A DNA stretch of 64,000 nucleotides from an uncultured Pseudohongiella sp. (GCA_951812715.1 OX638323.1:930001-994000), one strand, 5' to 3'; counted from the first letter of the stretch, positions 45,272 to 54,736 are shown. Numbers and translations are program-made. Notes: generated by a model not told the origin, from the sequence alone.

Positions 45272-46846
45272 TCACGCCTCCTGCAATCGCGGGTCGCCGT
45301 CTTCCACCACATAGGAACGGCGAATGCTGATCGGCTCTCCCGCCACGGTAACTCGCGGCAACACCTTGAAGTCCGCCTGCCATTGCGCTGGCGTAATCGT
45401 GTTGGCGACATAGCCGCGTTGGGAATTGTAGAACTTGACGTGGGGGTTATTGGCGAGCAGCGCCGCGCCGTAATCGTTGCTGTCCTCGCCATCGCCGCCG
45501 GAACTGATCGAGCTGCCGACGAATTCCACGCCAACGGCGCGCGATCCTGAATCGTCGAAATCGAGCTTCAGTTCCGCTGCCCAATGGGAATGGATATCGC
45601 CGGTGATTACCATGGGATTCGGCGTGTCGGCATCGGCCAGCGCCTCTAGCAATTGCTGCCGCTCGAAGGGATAGCCGTCCCAGATGTCCATCGGCCAGAG
45701 TTGTTCGCCGTTCGCGTCGACCGAGCGCAGACTGGCCATCATGATCTGCTGCGCCAGCACGTTCCAGCGCGCATCGGCGTTGCCAAGGCTGTCGAACAGC
45801 CATTGCTTCTGGGCTTGGCCAAGCAGTGTGCGCGATGGATCCCGATGCCCGGCGCAACTCGGCCGGCGGCCATCGCCGCAGGCCTGATCACCGCGGTATT
45901 GCCGCGTGTCCAGCACGCTCATTTCCAGCAGCTTGCCGAAACGCAGGCGCCGATGAATCGGCATATCTGGACCCTGCCGGCCGACCGGCAGGCGCACCGG
46001 CATGAATTCGTACCAGGTCTGATAGGCGGCCGCGCGGCGGATCAACAGTTGCTCCGGCGTCTGCTCGTCTTCGGCCACGGCGGCGGCATAGTTGTTGTCC
46101 ACTTCATGATCGTCCCAGGTCACCACCCAGGGCGCCGAGGCATGCGCCGCTTGCAGGTCAAGGTCGGAGCGGTAAGTCTCGTAGCGCGCCCGATAGTCGG
46201 CCAGGGTCTGGATTTCCGGCCCCTCGTGACGCCGCACGAGGTTCTCGCCCCAGGAACTTTCGTAGATATAGTCGCCCAGGTGCGCGATGAGATCGAACTG
46301 TTCGTCCGCCATGTGCCGGTAGGCGGTGTAATAGCCATGTTCGTATTGCTGACAGGAAGCAAAGGCAAAGCGGAAGCGGTCGATGTCTTCGGCCCCGGCG
46401 GCCGCGGTGCGAGTGCGCCCGGCCGGGCTGGTAATGCCGCCGATGCGCCAACGGTAGAAATATTCCACGCCCGGACGCAGGCCGCGCACATCGGCATGGG
46501 CGGAATGACCGAGCTCGGGCGTGGCGGCAATGCTGCCGCTGCGTTCGATGCGGGCAAATCCGGCATCGGCGGCGACTTCGTAATCAATCTGCAAGGCATC
46601 CGCGGCCAGGTCGGCCTGGCGCAACACGGCTGGGTCGAGCCGTGTCCAGAGGACGATCGAATCCGGACCGGGATCCCCGGAAGCCACGCCCAGGTAGAAC
46701 GGATCTTCCGACAGACGATTTACCCGGCGCGTGGCGCCATGCGCCAGCGCCGGCAAGGCGCCCAGGGCCAGAGCCGCGTACAATCTGGTTACATGGGCAA
46801 AAAAATGCCGCCGTGTTAAACGGCGGCGAGGATGGAAAATTCGCAT
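45272..46846 (-). CDS. PhoD-like alkaline phosphatase/phosphodiesterase, Tat-exported
   Basis: The N-terminus RRRLTRRHFFAHVTRLYAAL is a twin-arginine signal. An Ig-like PhoD N-domain precedes the metallophosphatase with metal-ligand motifs FASCQQYEHGYY, HLGDYIYES, WDDHEVDNNY and VITGDIHSHWAAEL. 524 residues. Such enzymes use Fe3+ and Ca2+ and release phosphate from mono- and diesters in the periplasm, fitting the Pho genes at 2-14 kb, though no Pho box was seen. Converges on modC (9-bp gap). Confidence 0.92.
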   Translation of the reverse strand: MRIFHPRRRLTRRHFFAHVTRLYAALALGALPALAHGATRRVNRLSEDPFYLGVASGDPGPDSIVLWTRLDPAVLRQADLAADALQIDYEVAADAGFARIERSGSIAATPELGHSAHADVRGLRPGVEYFYRWRIGGITSPAGRTRTAAAGAEDIDRFRFAFASCQQYEHGYYTAYRHMADEQFDLIAHLGDYIYESSWGENLVRRHEGPEIQTLADYRARYETYRSDLDLQAAHASAPWVVTWDDHEVDNNYAAAVAEDEQTPEQLLIRRAAAYQTWYEFMPVRLPVGRQGPDMPIHRRLRFGKLLEMSVLDTRQYRGDQACGDGRRPSCAGHRDPSRTLLGQAQKQWLFDSLGNADARWNVLAQQIMMASLRSVDANGEQLWPMDIWDGYPFERQQLLEALADADTPNPMVITGDIHSHWAAELKLDFDDSGSRAVGVEFVGSSISSGGDGEDSNDYGAALLANNPHVKFYNSQRGYVANTITPAQWQADFKVLPRVTVAGEPISIRRSYVVEDGDPRLQEA

Positions 46847-46945
46847 TTCGCAACTCCGTGGGCTGATTAACAGACGTCAAATCCTAGACGAGGGATATTA
46901 CCCCCGTTTGTCAGATCAGCCCAACGGCATTACGCTGGCGGTGGC

Positions 46946-47098
46946 TTACAGAACTCCCGTGAGACTGGACAGTTCGAACGCCAGCAGCGTGCCGAGGAGC
47001 AGAATCTGAGCGATAACCACAGCCGTCTTCGCGGCAGGCGAAAGCCGTTTCACATAACGGGCTATGGGCAGGTAAAAATGGTGATAGCGATAATGCAT
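46946..47098 (-). CDS. Small membrane protein, 50 residues
   Basis: ATG 47098 follows GGGAGACATAGTC, a strong ribosome-binding site. It encodes an aromatic and His-rich N-terminus MHYRYHHFYLPIARYVKRL, one membrane span (TAVVIAQILLLGTLLAFEL) and ends SSLTGVL. It lies between the phosphatase start and the LiaF-like gene. The rest of 46847-47364 shows no other gene. No family recognised. Confidence 0.6.
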   Translation of the reverse strand: MHYRYHHFYLPIARYVKRLSPAAKTAVVIAQILLLGTLLAFELSSLTGVL

Positions 47099-47364
47099 GA
47101 CTATGTCTCCCATTTGCTCAAACGTCCTCTTGGTGGCGAAAGTTACTTCTTCATACGATCGAGGCGCATACTACAGTCGCGAGTTCAACTTGACTTGCGA
47201 TTTTCCCTGAGCAGCGACCTTGGCTCGGTCAATAACGAACGGCCGGCGTCGCGAGCCCGTTACGTCCTTTACCGAGAATAAGGGGTCACTCACCGAATCG
47301 CCGGAACGGGATCAGGGCGCTGCGGTTAGGCTTACCCTTACGCCGGAAAAACAGGAGGCAGTAG

Positions 47365-48114
47365 ATGTCCGAACCTGATAACCCGCAAAGCAGAAAAACG
47401 TTCGCTTATATTCTGGTGGCGATCGCCGGATTGATCATTCTCTCCAATGCCGGACTATTCAGCGTTCTCGGCCTGCGCGATCTGATCGGCGCGCTGTTCC
47501 GATTTACCTTCAATGCAATTCCCTACATTCTCTTGCTCGCTGGCATCTTCTGGATCGCCCGATCCGGCAAGAGCGGGGCGCCATTGATGGCGTGGCTGGT
47601 AATCTTGTTCGGGGCGGTACTCATCGTTTCGCAGGTAGGACTGTTCGGTCTGTCTTTCAGCGACATGCTCGCGCCCATGATATTGATCACCATCGCCTTC
47701 TTCCTCGTGAATCCCCGCAATCTTCTCCCCCGCCGTCTCAATTCCAGCAATGAAGATCTCGATCCGAACGAGCAGGAAATCAAGCTGTTCGCCTTCATGG
47801 GCGGCGGCGAATTGAAATACCACTCGAAACGGCTCAAGGGCGGCGAGATCATGGCGATCTGGGGCGGATACGACATCGATTTCAGCGATGCCGAGATGGA
47901 AGGCGACTCAATGCAATTAAACCTCTATTGCATCATGGGCGGCATGGAAATTACCGTTCCCGCCAATTGGAGAGTAGAAAAGAGCGGCGCCATGAATATC
48001 ATGGGCGGCTTCAGCAACAAGACCCGGGACATGGCGGAAGAATTGAACCTGCCGTCCAAAACCCTGATCGTAACCGGACTCGCGCTGATGGGCGGAGGCG
48101 AAATCCGAAACTGA
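47365..48114 (+). CDS. LiaF-like membrane protein (LiaF transmembrane and DUF2154-type C-terminal domain)
   Basis: Four membrane segments in the first 125 residues, then a cytoplasmic beta-rich domain with LFAFMGGGELKYHSKRLKGGEIMAIWGGYDIDFSDAEM, GGMEITVPANWRVE and NIMGGFSNKT, the repeat pattern of LiaF/VraT C-terminal domains. LiaF restrains a kinase that senses envelope damage in Firmicutes. The kinase and regulator genes follow directly. ATG 47365, with AACAGGAGGC upstream. Confidence 0.85.
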   Translation: MSEPDNPQSRKTFAYILVAIAGLIILSNAGLFSVLGLRDLIGALFRFTFNAIPYILLLAGIFWIARSGKSGAPLMAWLVILFGAVLIVSQVGLFGLSFSDMLAPMILITIAFFLVNPRNLLPRRLNSSNEDLDPNEQEIKLFAFMGGGELKYHSKRLKGGEIMAIWGGYDIDFSDAEMEGDSMQLNLYCIMGGMEITVPANWRVEKSGAMNIMGGFSNKTRDMAEELNLPSKTLIVTGLALMGGGEIRN

Positions 48115-48142
48115 GCAAAGCTGCTCCGGCGTATAACATCCC

Positions 48143-49195
48143 ATGTATCCTCTGTTCAGGACACCCAATCGCCTAATCGCGACACTGGTCGGCTGGAGCT
48201 TGTTCAGCGCCGGCCTGTCCACTCTCGTCAGCGGCATCACCGATATCCCGCTGGCGCGTAGCCTGGAGCTGTTCGCGCCGGCGTATTTCCTGTGGCTGCT
48301 GTTCCTTATCCCCAATTACTATCTCTGCCGCGCATTGCCGCTCGACAAGGGCGCCTGGACCACCGTGATCGGCACCCAGACGGTAATCCTGCTCATAACC
48401 GCCCTGATCTGGGCGCTGCTTGGCCGCGGCTATGCCTTGATCCTCGATTCGCTGAGCGAAACCGTTCCGTATCTGGATTACTTTTCCCGCGCCTTGTTCA
48501 CCAACCTTGTCGTTTTCGCCGGTGAATACGAATTTTTCGTGCTCCTGCACTACCTGTTCATCGCGCTGCAACGCGGCCGCGACCTGGAACAGCAGGCATT
48601 GCAGCAGGAATTGCTGACGAGCAAGGCGGAACTACGCGCCCTGCGCGCCACGATTCATCCGCATTTCCTGTTCAACGCCTTGAACGTGCTGGCCAATATC
48701 ACCGACTCGGAACCGGCCCAGGCGCGGCATTTCTGCCTGCGGCTGGCGGATTTTCTGCGCTACAGCGTGGCCTATGGCAACCGGCCGACCGCCACCCTTG
48801 GCGCTGAGCTCGAGCATGTGCAAAACTACCTGAGCATCGAACGCGAACGTTTCGGCGAACGGTTGTGTACCGATATCGAGGTGGACGATAACTTGCTGGA
48901 GATCCCGGCGCCGTCACTGATGCTGTTTCCCCTGGTGGAAAACGCCATCAAACACGGCATCGACAGTTGTATCGAGGGCGGCTGTCTGAAATTGCGGGCC
49001 GAGGCCGGCGATGGACGGCTGCATATCGAGATCAGCAATCCGGTGGACGAACTCGGACACAAGCGGCAAGGCACCGGCATCGGGCTGATCAGCTTGCGCC
49101 AGCGGCTGAAGAATCGCTACGGCGATGACGCCACCTTGCAGACCTGCCGCGAGGCCGACCTTTTCATTGCTCGCATCTGTCTGCCTTTACCTTGA
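48143..49195 (+). CDS. LytS/YpdA-type sensor histidine kinase
   Basis: Six-helix membrane part (residues 1-150), then a His_kinase domain with phospho-acceptor HPHFLFNALNVLANI, N-box PLVENAIKHGI and G-box GTGIGLISLRQRL. 350 residues. It should phosphorylate the LytTR regulator encoded next. ATG 48143 is 28 bp after the LiaF-like gene. Signal unknown. Confidence 0.9.
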   Translation: MYPLFRTPNRLIATLVGWSLFSAGLSTLVSGITDIPLARSLELFAPAYFLWLLFLIPNYYLCRALPLDKGAWTTVIGTQTVILLITALIWALLGRGYALILDSLSETVPYLDYFSRALFTNLVVFAGEYEFFVLLHYLFIALQRGRDLEQQALQQELLTSKAELRALRATIHPHFLFNALNVLANITDSEPAQARHFCLRLADFLRYSVAYGNRPTATLGAELEHVQNYLSIERERFGERLCTDIEVDDNLLEIPAPSLMLFPLVENAIKHGIDSCIEGGCLKLRAEAGDGRLHIEISNPVDELGHKRQGTGIGLISLRQRLKNRYGDDATLQTCREADLFIARICLPLP

Positions 49196-49221
49196 GCGCC
49201 CGCCGCCGTAAATTGAGCGTC

Positions 49222-49974
49222 ATGGCGAAACGCGAACCCATACCCTGCCTGATCGTCGACGACGAGCCCCACGCCCGGCAGGCCTTGCAAAACGCCCTCG
49301 CCCGGCATCCGGAAGTCGAGGTCGTCGGCCTATGCGAGAACGGCTTGCAAGCAGTCAAGGCCATAAACGAACAACGTCCGCAACTGCTCTTTCTTGATGT
49401 GCAAATGCCCAAGCTCGATGGTTTCGACGTTCTTGAACTCGTGCAGGAGCAAATTCCCTTCGTGGTTTTCGTCACCGCCTACGATCAATACGCGGTGCAG
49501 GCTTTCGAGGCAAATGCCGTCGATTATTTACTGAAGCCGGTCGATCCGGAGCGGCTTGCGAAAGCGGTGGAAAAGGTTGTTACCCGGGTCGGCATGGAAG
49601 AGCCTTCGCGGCTGCAAAGCCTGCTGGCGGACCCGGTGCGCGAGCGGGAACTACTGCGCCGCATCCTGGTGCGCGACGGCAGCGAAGTACATGTGCTGGC
49701 CGTGGATGCGGTCATGTTTATCGAGGCGGCTGACGACTATGTCGCCATTCACACCGCCGACGCCACCCACATCAAGCTCGACCGGCTCAGTCGCCTGCAA
49801 AAGAAACTCGACCCGCGCCAGTTCTGCCGTATCCACCGCTCTTATCTGCTCAATATCAACTGGCTGGCCCGCATCGAATCGGAAAGCAAGGACAGCCGCA
49901 TCGCGATTCTGACGGATAAACGCGAACTTCCCATCAGCCGCAGCGGCTACGGTAATCTGCGAAAGCTGCTTTGA
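49222..49974 (+). CDS. LytTR family response regulator (AlgR/LytR type)
   Basis: Receiver with acidic pocket VDDEP, phospho-Asp in LLFLDVQMPKLDGF, Thr/Lys switch FVTAYDQ and LLKPVD; then a LytTR DNA-binding domain: RRILVRDGSEVHVLAVDAV, FIEAADDYVAIHT, FCRIHRSYLLNINWL. ATG 49222 is given; TTG 49192 overlapping the kinase stop is the alternative. Forms a two-component pair with the kinase and may control this operon. Confidence 0.92.
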   Translation: MAKREPIPCLIVDDEPHARQALQNALARHPEVEVVGLCENGLQAVKAINEQRPQLLFLDVQMPKLDGFDVLELVQEQIPFVVFVTAYDQYAVQAFEANAVDYLLKPVDPERLAKAVEKVVTRVGMEEPSRLQSLLADPVRERELLRRILVRDGSEVHVLAVDAVMFIEAADDYVAIHTADATHIKLDRLSRLQKKLDPRQFCRIHRSYLLNINWLARIESESKDSRIAILTDKRELPISRSGYGNLRKLL

Positions 49975-49982
49975 TCGCGGCC

Positions 49983-51107
49983 TTACTCGTTCAACCAGCG
50001 GCTTACCCGGTCGAGCAGCGCCGCCATGTCCAATCTTGTCTGCGGCAATTGCTCGGGCGGCAGATCGAGATGGTTGAGCGGAATCTCGCCGCGATATTGC
50101 GAGAACACTGGCTCCAGCATCTCTAACGGATAACGCTGAATAGTGCGCCCGGAGCGGAATTCGGCGATGGGAATTTCGGCCTCGATCACGGCTTCGTTGT
50201 TCCCCGCGGCCTGCGCCAGCACACTGCCGTTTGGCCCGACAATCAGCGAATTGCCGCCTTGCGAGGCTGCCGGACTGTCATTCGGAAAAACAATATTGCA
50301 CATGGCGGAATACATATTGTTGTAACGGGCAATGGCCCTGACATCCGTCTCGGAAAACAGCGTCGCTGTGCGAAACATGATTTCGACGCCACGCATGGCA
50401 AACGCGGCGTAGACGAAGGGATCGAGTTGCACGGTGCTTACCGCGATGTTGCCGAATTCGGTGCGCAGGACCGGAATGAGCTGTTCTTCGCCATAACGGT
50501 CCAGGTAGCGGTCATGGACGTTTTCCACCGTTGTCGTCGGAATATCTCCACCGTCGGTGCTGAAGCGCTTGATGTTCCTGGTTTTCCAGAATTCGGCCGC
50601 GATTTCGCCCTGGCGGTCGATAACGGTATTGATACTGAGAATATGGCTCGGCCATTCTTCATCCCGGGCGTAACTGCCGAAAATGATATAGCTGTCGCAG
50701 GAGTTGGCCAGTTCGCCGAGACGGTCGGTTTCGGGCCCTGGGATAGTGATGGTGTAGTCAATTTTTTCGTTGCGTGGCGCCAGCGAATATCCGGTCAGGG
50801 GAAATTCATTGAAGAGAATGAAATCCGGTTTGCTGCCCTGAGAGCAGGCTGTCTCAATCCAATATTCCATGCGGTCGAGATTTTCCGCCAGACCAACCTG
50901 GGGATCGTCGAAGTCTTCCATGTTGCTGGCCAGATTCTGAACCACCTTGACTACTACCGTGTCTTTTGCCAAAGGCACGGTTTCGTACCCGCCGCGGGCA
51001 TCAACGAATTGCGGCCACTGCCGACCGCCTTCCTCGGCGCATGCGCCGAGAGCCAGGCCGAGCATGGCGGGAAGGATCAAGTCAATTGGCGTCCTGGTCG
51101 ATTTCAT
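49983..51107 (-). CDS. Nitrilase-superfamily lipoprotein lacking the catalytic cysteine
   Basis: ATG 51107 gives a lipoprotein signal with lipobox LGACA. The carbon-nitrogen hydrolase fold has the Glu (FNEFPLTGY) and Lys (FWKTRNIKRF) of the E-K-C triad, but the nucleophile region reads FGNIAVSTVQLDPFVYAAFA, with no Cys where relatives have ICYD. It may be inactive, a binding protein, or use Ser/Thr. 374 residues. The start overlaps the methyltransferase stop (ATGA). Confidence 0.8.
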   Translation of the reverse strand: MKSTRTPIDLILPAMLGLALGACAEEGGRQWPQFVDARGGYETVPLAKDTVVVKVVQNLASNMEDFDDPQVGLAENLDRMEYWIETACSQGSKPDFILFNEFPLTGYSLAPRNEKIDYTITIPGPETDRLGELANSCDSYIIFGSYARDEEWPSHILSINTVIDRQGEIAAEFWKTRNIKRFSTDGGDIPTTTVENVHDRYLDRYGEEQLIPVLRTEFGNIAVSTVQLDPFVYAAFAMRGVEIMFRTATLFSETDVRAIARYNNMYSAMCNIVFPNDSPAASQGGNSLIVGPNGSVLAQAAGNNEAVIEAEIPIAEFRSGRTIQRYPLEMLEPVFSQYRGEIPLNHLDLPPEQLPQTRLDMAALLDRVSRWLNE

Positions 51108-51826
51108 TCGGTCTTGGTGAAGATCATCATGTGCTGCCAGGGCAGGAAATCCAGGGTGTCGGTCCACTCCAGGCCGAACACGCTCATTTCGCGCACGACC
51201 TGTTCCTCGGTCATCTTGTGCAGCGGTCGAATAGGCACCGATGGGTCTTCGCCGCGATATTCCAGCAGAAAAATACGCCCGCCGGGTTTCAGCGCCCGGT
51301 GAATGCCGTCAATCATCTCGAAGGGATGCGAGAACTCGTGGTAGGCATCGACCATGATGGCGGCGTCAATTGAATTTTCCGGCAATCTCGGATTATCGAT
51401 TGCACCAAGAACGGTGCGGATATTCTCGCCGCTACCGGCGGCTTTCCGCTGTTTGATCAGGTCGAGCATTTCCTGCTGGATGTCCACCGCGAGCACTTCG
51501 CCGTCAGGCACTTTCTGAGCGATGCGGAAAGTGAAATAGCCCGAACCCGCGCCGATGTCGGCGACCACCTCATCGGGCTCGAGATTCATGTTCTCGACTA
51601 CCTGATCGGGCATTTCCTCCTGGATGCGGCTGGGCCGATTCAGCCAGTCCGCCGCCAGATGCCCCATCACGAAGGAAATCTCCCGCTCCATGTAGAACTT
51701 GCCGATGCCGGTCGTGCGCCGATCCGGATCGACCACATAGCCGGGATGTTCCGCCGCCTGTGTCGACGGCGCGAATAGTAGCATGGGGAAGATCAGTAGC
51801 CGCAACATTCGATTCATCGACATCAC
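51104..51826 (-). CDS. Class I SAM-dependent methyltransferase-like protein with signal peptide
   Basis: Motif I VADIGAGSGYFTFRIAQ and the acidic VLAVDIQQEM of a Rossmann methyltransferase follow an apparent export signal (LRLLIFPMLLFAPSTQAAE). A secreted SAM enzyme is puzzling because SAM is cytoplasmic. 240 residues; ATG 51826, with further ATGs at 51823 and 51814 in frame. Translationally coupled to the nitrilase-like lipoprotein, so both probably act at the envelope. Confidence 0.85.
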   Translation of the reverse strand: MMSMNRMLRLLIFPMLLFAPSTQAAEHPGYVVDPDRRTTGIGKFYMEREISFVMGHLAADWLNRPSRIQEEMPDQVVENMNLEPDEVVADIGAGSGYFTFRIAQKVPDGEVLAVDIQQEMLDLIKQRKAAGSGENIRTVLGAIDNPRLPENSIDAAIMVDAYHEFSHPFEMIDGIHRALKPGGRIFLLEYRGEDPSVPIRPLHKMTEEQVVREMSVFGLEWTDTLDFLPWQHMMIFTKTE

Positions 51827-51883
51827 CAGGGCGCATGCAGATAGCGGGATTGTAGATCAGGCGCGCGGAATTCGCCACGCGCG

Positions 51884-52294
51884 CTATTGACTTTGCTTTT
51901 CCAAAAGCAATTGTTCAATCAGAGTTTCGATGCGAGGCAGTCGCTCAACCAGGGTTTCGATGCGAGAAATTCGTTTTCCGAGTTCCGACATGTCTTGTCT
52001 GACGGCGGCAAATTCCGTGGACATCTCTTGTCTGACGGCGGCGAATTCCGTTGACATCTCTTGCCTGACAGCGGCAAATTCCGTGGACATCTCTTGCCTG
52101 ACAGCGGCAAATTCCGTGGACATGTCCAGTCTGACGGCGGCGAATTCCGTGGACATCTCAAGCCTGGACTCCGTCATCTCCTGCCTGTTGGAAAGCGATT
52201 CGCCATGTATGCGGTCTTGCAGATAAATCGTTACCAGCAGCAGGCCAATAACCACGAAGGCGTTTTCTTTCGCCAGTGAGATCAGTTCATTCAT
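51884..52294 (-). CDS. Membrane-anchored coiled-coil protein with 11-residue repeats
   Basis: ATG 52294 gives 136 residues: one N-terminal membrane helix (NAFVVIGLLLVTIYL), then five tandem hendecads of MSTEFAAVRQE (variants end LD or QD), a pre-repeat MTESRLE and a C-terminal heptad part with LGKRISRIETLVERLPRIETLIEQLLLE. An 11-residue period is that of a long right-handed coiled coil. The DNA repeats are 33 bp. Function unknown; diverges from the DUF5916 gene. Confidence 0.75.
   Translation of the reverse strand: MNELISLAKENAFVVIGLLLVTIYLQDRIHGESLSNRQEMTESRLEMSTEFAAVRLDMSTEFAAVRQEMSTEFAAVRQEMSTEFAAVRQEMSTEFAAVRQDMSELGKRISRIETLVERLPRIETLIEQLLLEKQSQ
51987..52151. repeat. Five tandem 33-bp repeats inside the coiled-coil gene
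   Basis: Units start at 51987, 52020, 52053, 52086 and 52119; the two central ones are nearly identical. Each encodes one hendecad, so unit gain or loss keeps the frame and changes coil length. Confidence 0.95.
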
Positions 52295-52453
52295 GTTCGG
52301 CGCCCTCCAATACGCCACCGCCGCTCGATGGTTTCCCTGCGGCAACCGGTCTTTTCCCGTCGCTCTGATCTTAGTACAACAATGACAGAGAGGCTTAATT
52401 TTTGCGGAAATCCGTTCTCGCGCTTGCACCGGGGCTCGAATAGAATCGGTGCG

Positions 52454-54736
52454 ATGCGCAATTCCCTGATTGCAATCAAGCACTATCGCCTTGCTGCTCT
52501 CGTTCGGCTCGGCGGTCTGGCGGCGCTGCTCGCGGCGACCCCCTCTCCCGCGGACGCCCAGGAAGTTGTTGCAGGAAGAAGCACCGACGGGCGAATATCC
52601 ATTCGCGCGGTGCGCGTGACCGAGCCAATCGATATTGACGGCGATCTGGATGAAAGCGTTTACCAGTCGGTTGTGCCGATATCGAATTTCGTCCAGCACA
52701 TTCCCGACGAAGGCGAGCCCGCTAGCGAAAAGACCGAAGTCTGGATCTTTTTCGATGAAGACAACTTGTACGTAGCAGCGAAAAACTATGAATCGGCGCC
52801 GGAACAAGATTGGGTCGCCAATGAAATGCGGCGCGACACCAGGCAACTTCGCACCAACGATTCGTTCTCCGTCATGCTCGACACCTACCTGGACCGGCGC
52901 AATGGCGTCGCTTTCCTCGTTTCGCCGATCGGCGGTTTTTCCGATTTCGCGATTTCCAACGAAGGCGACCGCGGCCGTGGCGTCAATTTCGACTGGAACA
53001 TCGTCTGGGACTCCCGCGTCGGCCGTTTCGACGGCGGCTGGACCGTCGAAATGGAAATTCCTTTCCGTTCGCTGCGCTACGAACCGGGCGAAGAACAATT
53101 GTGGGGAATACAGTTCCGGCGCATCGTCCGCCGCCTGAACGAAGCCTCGTACCTGACCGAACTGCCGATCTCGGCTGCTTTGGGCAACAGCCTGGTGGCG
53201 GGCATGTGGCGCATATCCGAGGCCGGCAATCTGGAAGATCTCCGGGTGCCGCCGCGGAACTTCAATCTTGAAATCAAACCCTATGGGCTGGGCACGGTGA
53301 CAACGAACCGGCAGGCAGTGTCCACGATCGAGAACAAGGCCGAGCAGCAATACGGAGTCGATGTGAAGTTCGGCATCACCAACAATCTCACCGCCGATTT
53401 CACTTACAACACCGATTTCGCCCAGGTCGAGGTCGACGAACGCCAGGTCAACCTGACGCGCTTCAATCTGTTTTTCCCGGAAAAGCGCGATTTCTTTCTC
53501 GAAGGCCGGGGAAATTTCGATTTCGTCCAGCCCCGGAACCTCGATATTCCCACCATGTTTTTCAGCCGCCGCATCGGGCTGGAACAGGGACAGGTGGTGC
53601 CCATCGATGCCGGCGCGCGGCTGACGGGAAAGATCGGCAATGTCGATGTCGGCGCCTTGAACATCAATACCGACGGCAGCGACCTGCCCGGAATCGAATC
53701 GACGAGTTTTTCGGTATTGCGCCTGAAACAGGACGTGTTCGGCCGCAGCACCGTCGGCATGATTCTCACCGATCGCTCGAAATCGCTCGCCGGTGACGGC
53801 TCCAATACACTCTATGGCGTCGATGGATCCTTCGACTTTCTCGATGACTTCTCCATCGACACGTACTTCGCGAAGACCGACAGCCCCGGATTGCTGGATC
53901 AGGACCAGAGCTACATGGGAAATTTCGACTACAACGGCGACCGTTACGGCTTGACCGCGGGCTATCTGGAAGTCGAAAAGAATTTCAATCCCGAGATCGG
54001 CTTCAAGCGGCGAAACAATTTCAGGCAATTGCAAAACTCGGTCCGCTTCAGCCCGCGGCCGGCTTCCATCGACTGGATTCGCCGCTTCAATTTCCAGGCG
54101 CTGTCCCAGTCCTACTGGTCCGCCGACGAAGGCGAGCTCGAAACCCGCCAGCACCAACTGATTTTCAACACCGAATTCGAAAGCAGCGATCAGTTCCAGA
54201 TCTCGATAAGCGATGATTTCGAAATGCTGACCCGGCCGTTCGCGATCGCACGCGATGTCACGCTGCAGCCGGGCGATTTCGATTTCACCAGTTACGAAGT
54301 GTCATACCATTTTGGAGCGCAACGCCGGTTCAGCGGCCGTTTTTCCGTGCGGCTGGGCGATTTCTGGAGCGGCGAGAATACCGCTTTCAGCTACGACACC
54401 GGCAGAATCGAACTCTCACCGCAACTCTCCATCGAACCCGGCTACTCAATCAACCAAGTGAAGCTGCCGGAAGGCGATTTCCAGACCGAACTCGGCAGAG
54501 TCCGGCTCACCTACACCTTCTCACCGCGCATGTATTTCAGCGGACTCGTGCAATACGACTCGAACGCCTCCTCATTCAGCACCAACTTCCGCTTTCGCTG
54601 GGAATGGGCGCCAAGCAGCGAGTTGTTCATCGTCTACAGCGACGACCGCGACACCAGCCCCTTCGGCGACCCGAGATCCTTCGAACTCCGCAACCGCGGC
54701 TGGGCAATCAAAGTCAACCGACTGTTCCAGATTTGA
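52454..54736 (+). CDS. DUF5916 outer-membrane protein with CBM9-like N-terminal domain
   Basis: Signal peptide (GGLAALLAATPSPADAQE), then a CBM9-like sandwich (IDIDGDLDESVYQSVVPI, KTEVWIFFDEDNLYVAAKNY) and a long beta-barrel DUF5916 region (FPEKRDFFLEGRGNFDF is a hallmark). 760 residues. Other members sit in the outer membrane near TonB receptors and peptidases; role unknown. ATG 52454 was chosen over an upstream start at 52328 because the signal begins there. Confidence 0.85.
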   Translation: MRNSLIAIKHYRLAALVRLGGLAALLAATPSPADAQEVVAGRSTDGRISIRAVRVTEPIDIDGDLDESVYQSVVPISNFVQHIPDEGEPASEKTEVWIFFDEDNLYVAAKNYESAPEQDWVANEMRRDTRQLRTNDSFSVMLDTYLDRRNGVAFLVSPIGGFSDFAISNEGDRGRGVNFDWNIVWDSRVGRFDGGWTVEMEIPFRSLRYEPGEEQLWGIQFRRIVRRLNEASYLTELPISAALGNSLVAGMWRISEAGNLEDLRVPPRNFNLEIKPYGLGTVTTNRQAVSTIENKAEQQYGVDVKFGITNNLTADFTYNTDFAQVEVDERQVNLTRFNLFFPEKRDFFLEGRGNFDFVQPRNLDIPTMFFSRRIGLEQGQVVPIDAGARLTGKIGNVDVGALNINTDGSDLPGIESTSFSVLRLKQDVFGRSTVGMILTDRSKSLAGDGSNTLYGVDGSFDFLDDFSIDTYFAKTDSPGLLDQDQSYMGNFDYNGDRYGLTAGYLEVEKNFNPEIGFKRRNNFRQLQNSVRFSPRPASIDWIRRFNFQALSQSYWSADEGELETRQHQLIFNTEFESSDQFQISISDDFEMLTRPFAIARDVTLQPGDFDFTSYEVSYHFGAQRRFSGRFSVRLGDFWSGENTAFSYDTGRIELSPQLSIEPGYSINQVKLPEGDFQTELGRVRLTYTFSPRMYFSGLVQYDSNASSFSTNFRFRWEWAPSSELFIVYSDDRDTSPFGDPRSFELRNRGWAIKVNRLFQI

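Noticed and set aside
51884..54157. 757-residue minus-strand frame opposite the DUF5916 gene
   Set aside because: Only its last 136 residues (the coiled-coil gene from 52294) look real; the rest is antisense to a well-supported gene.
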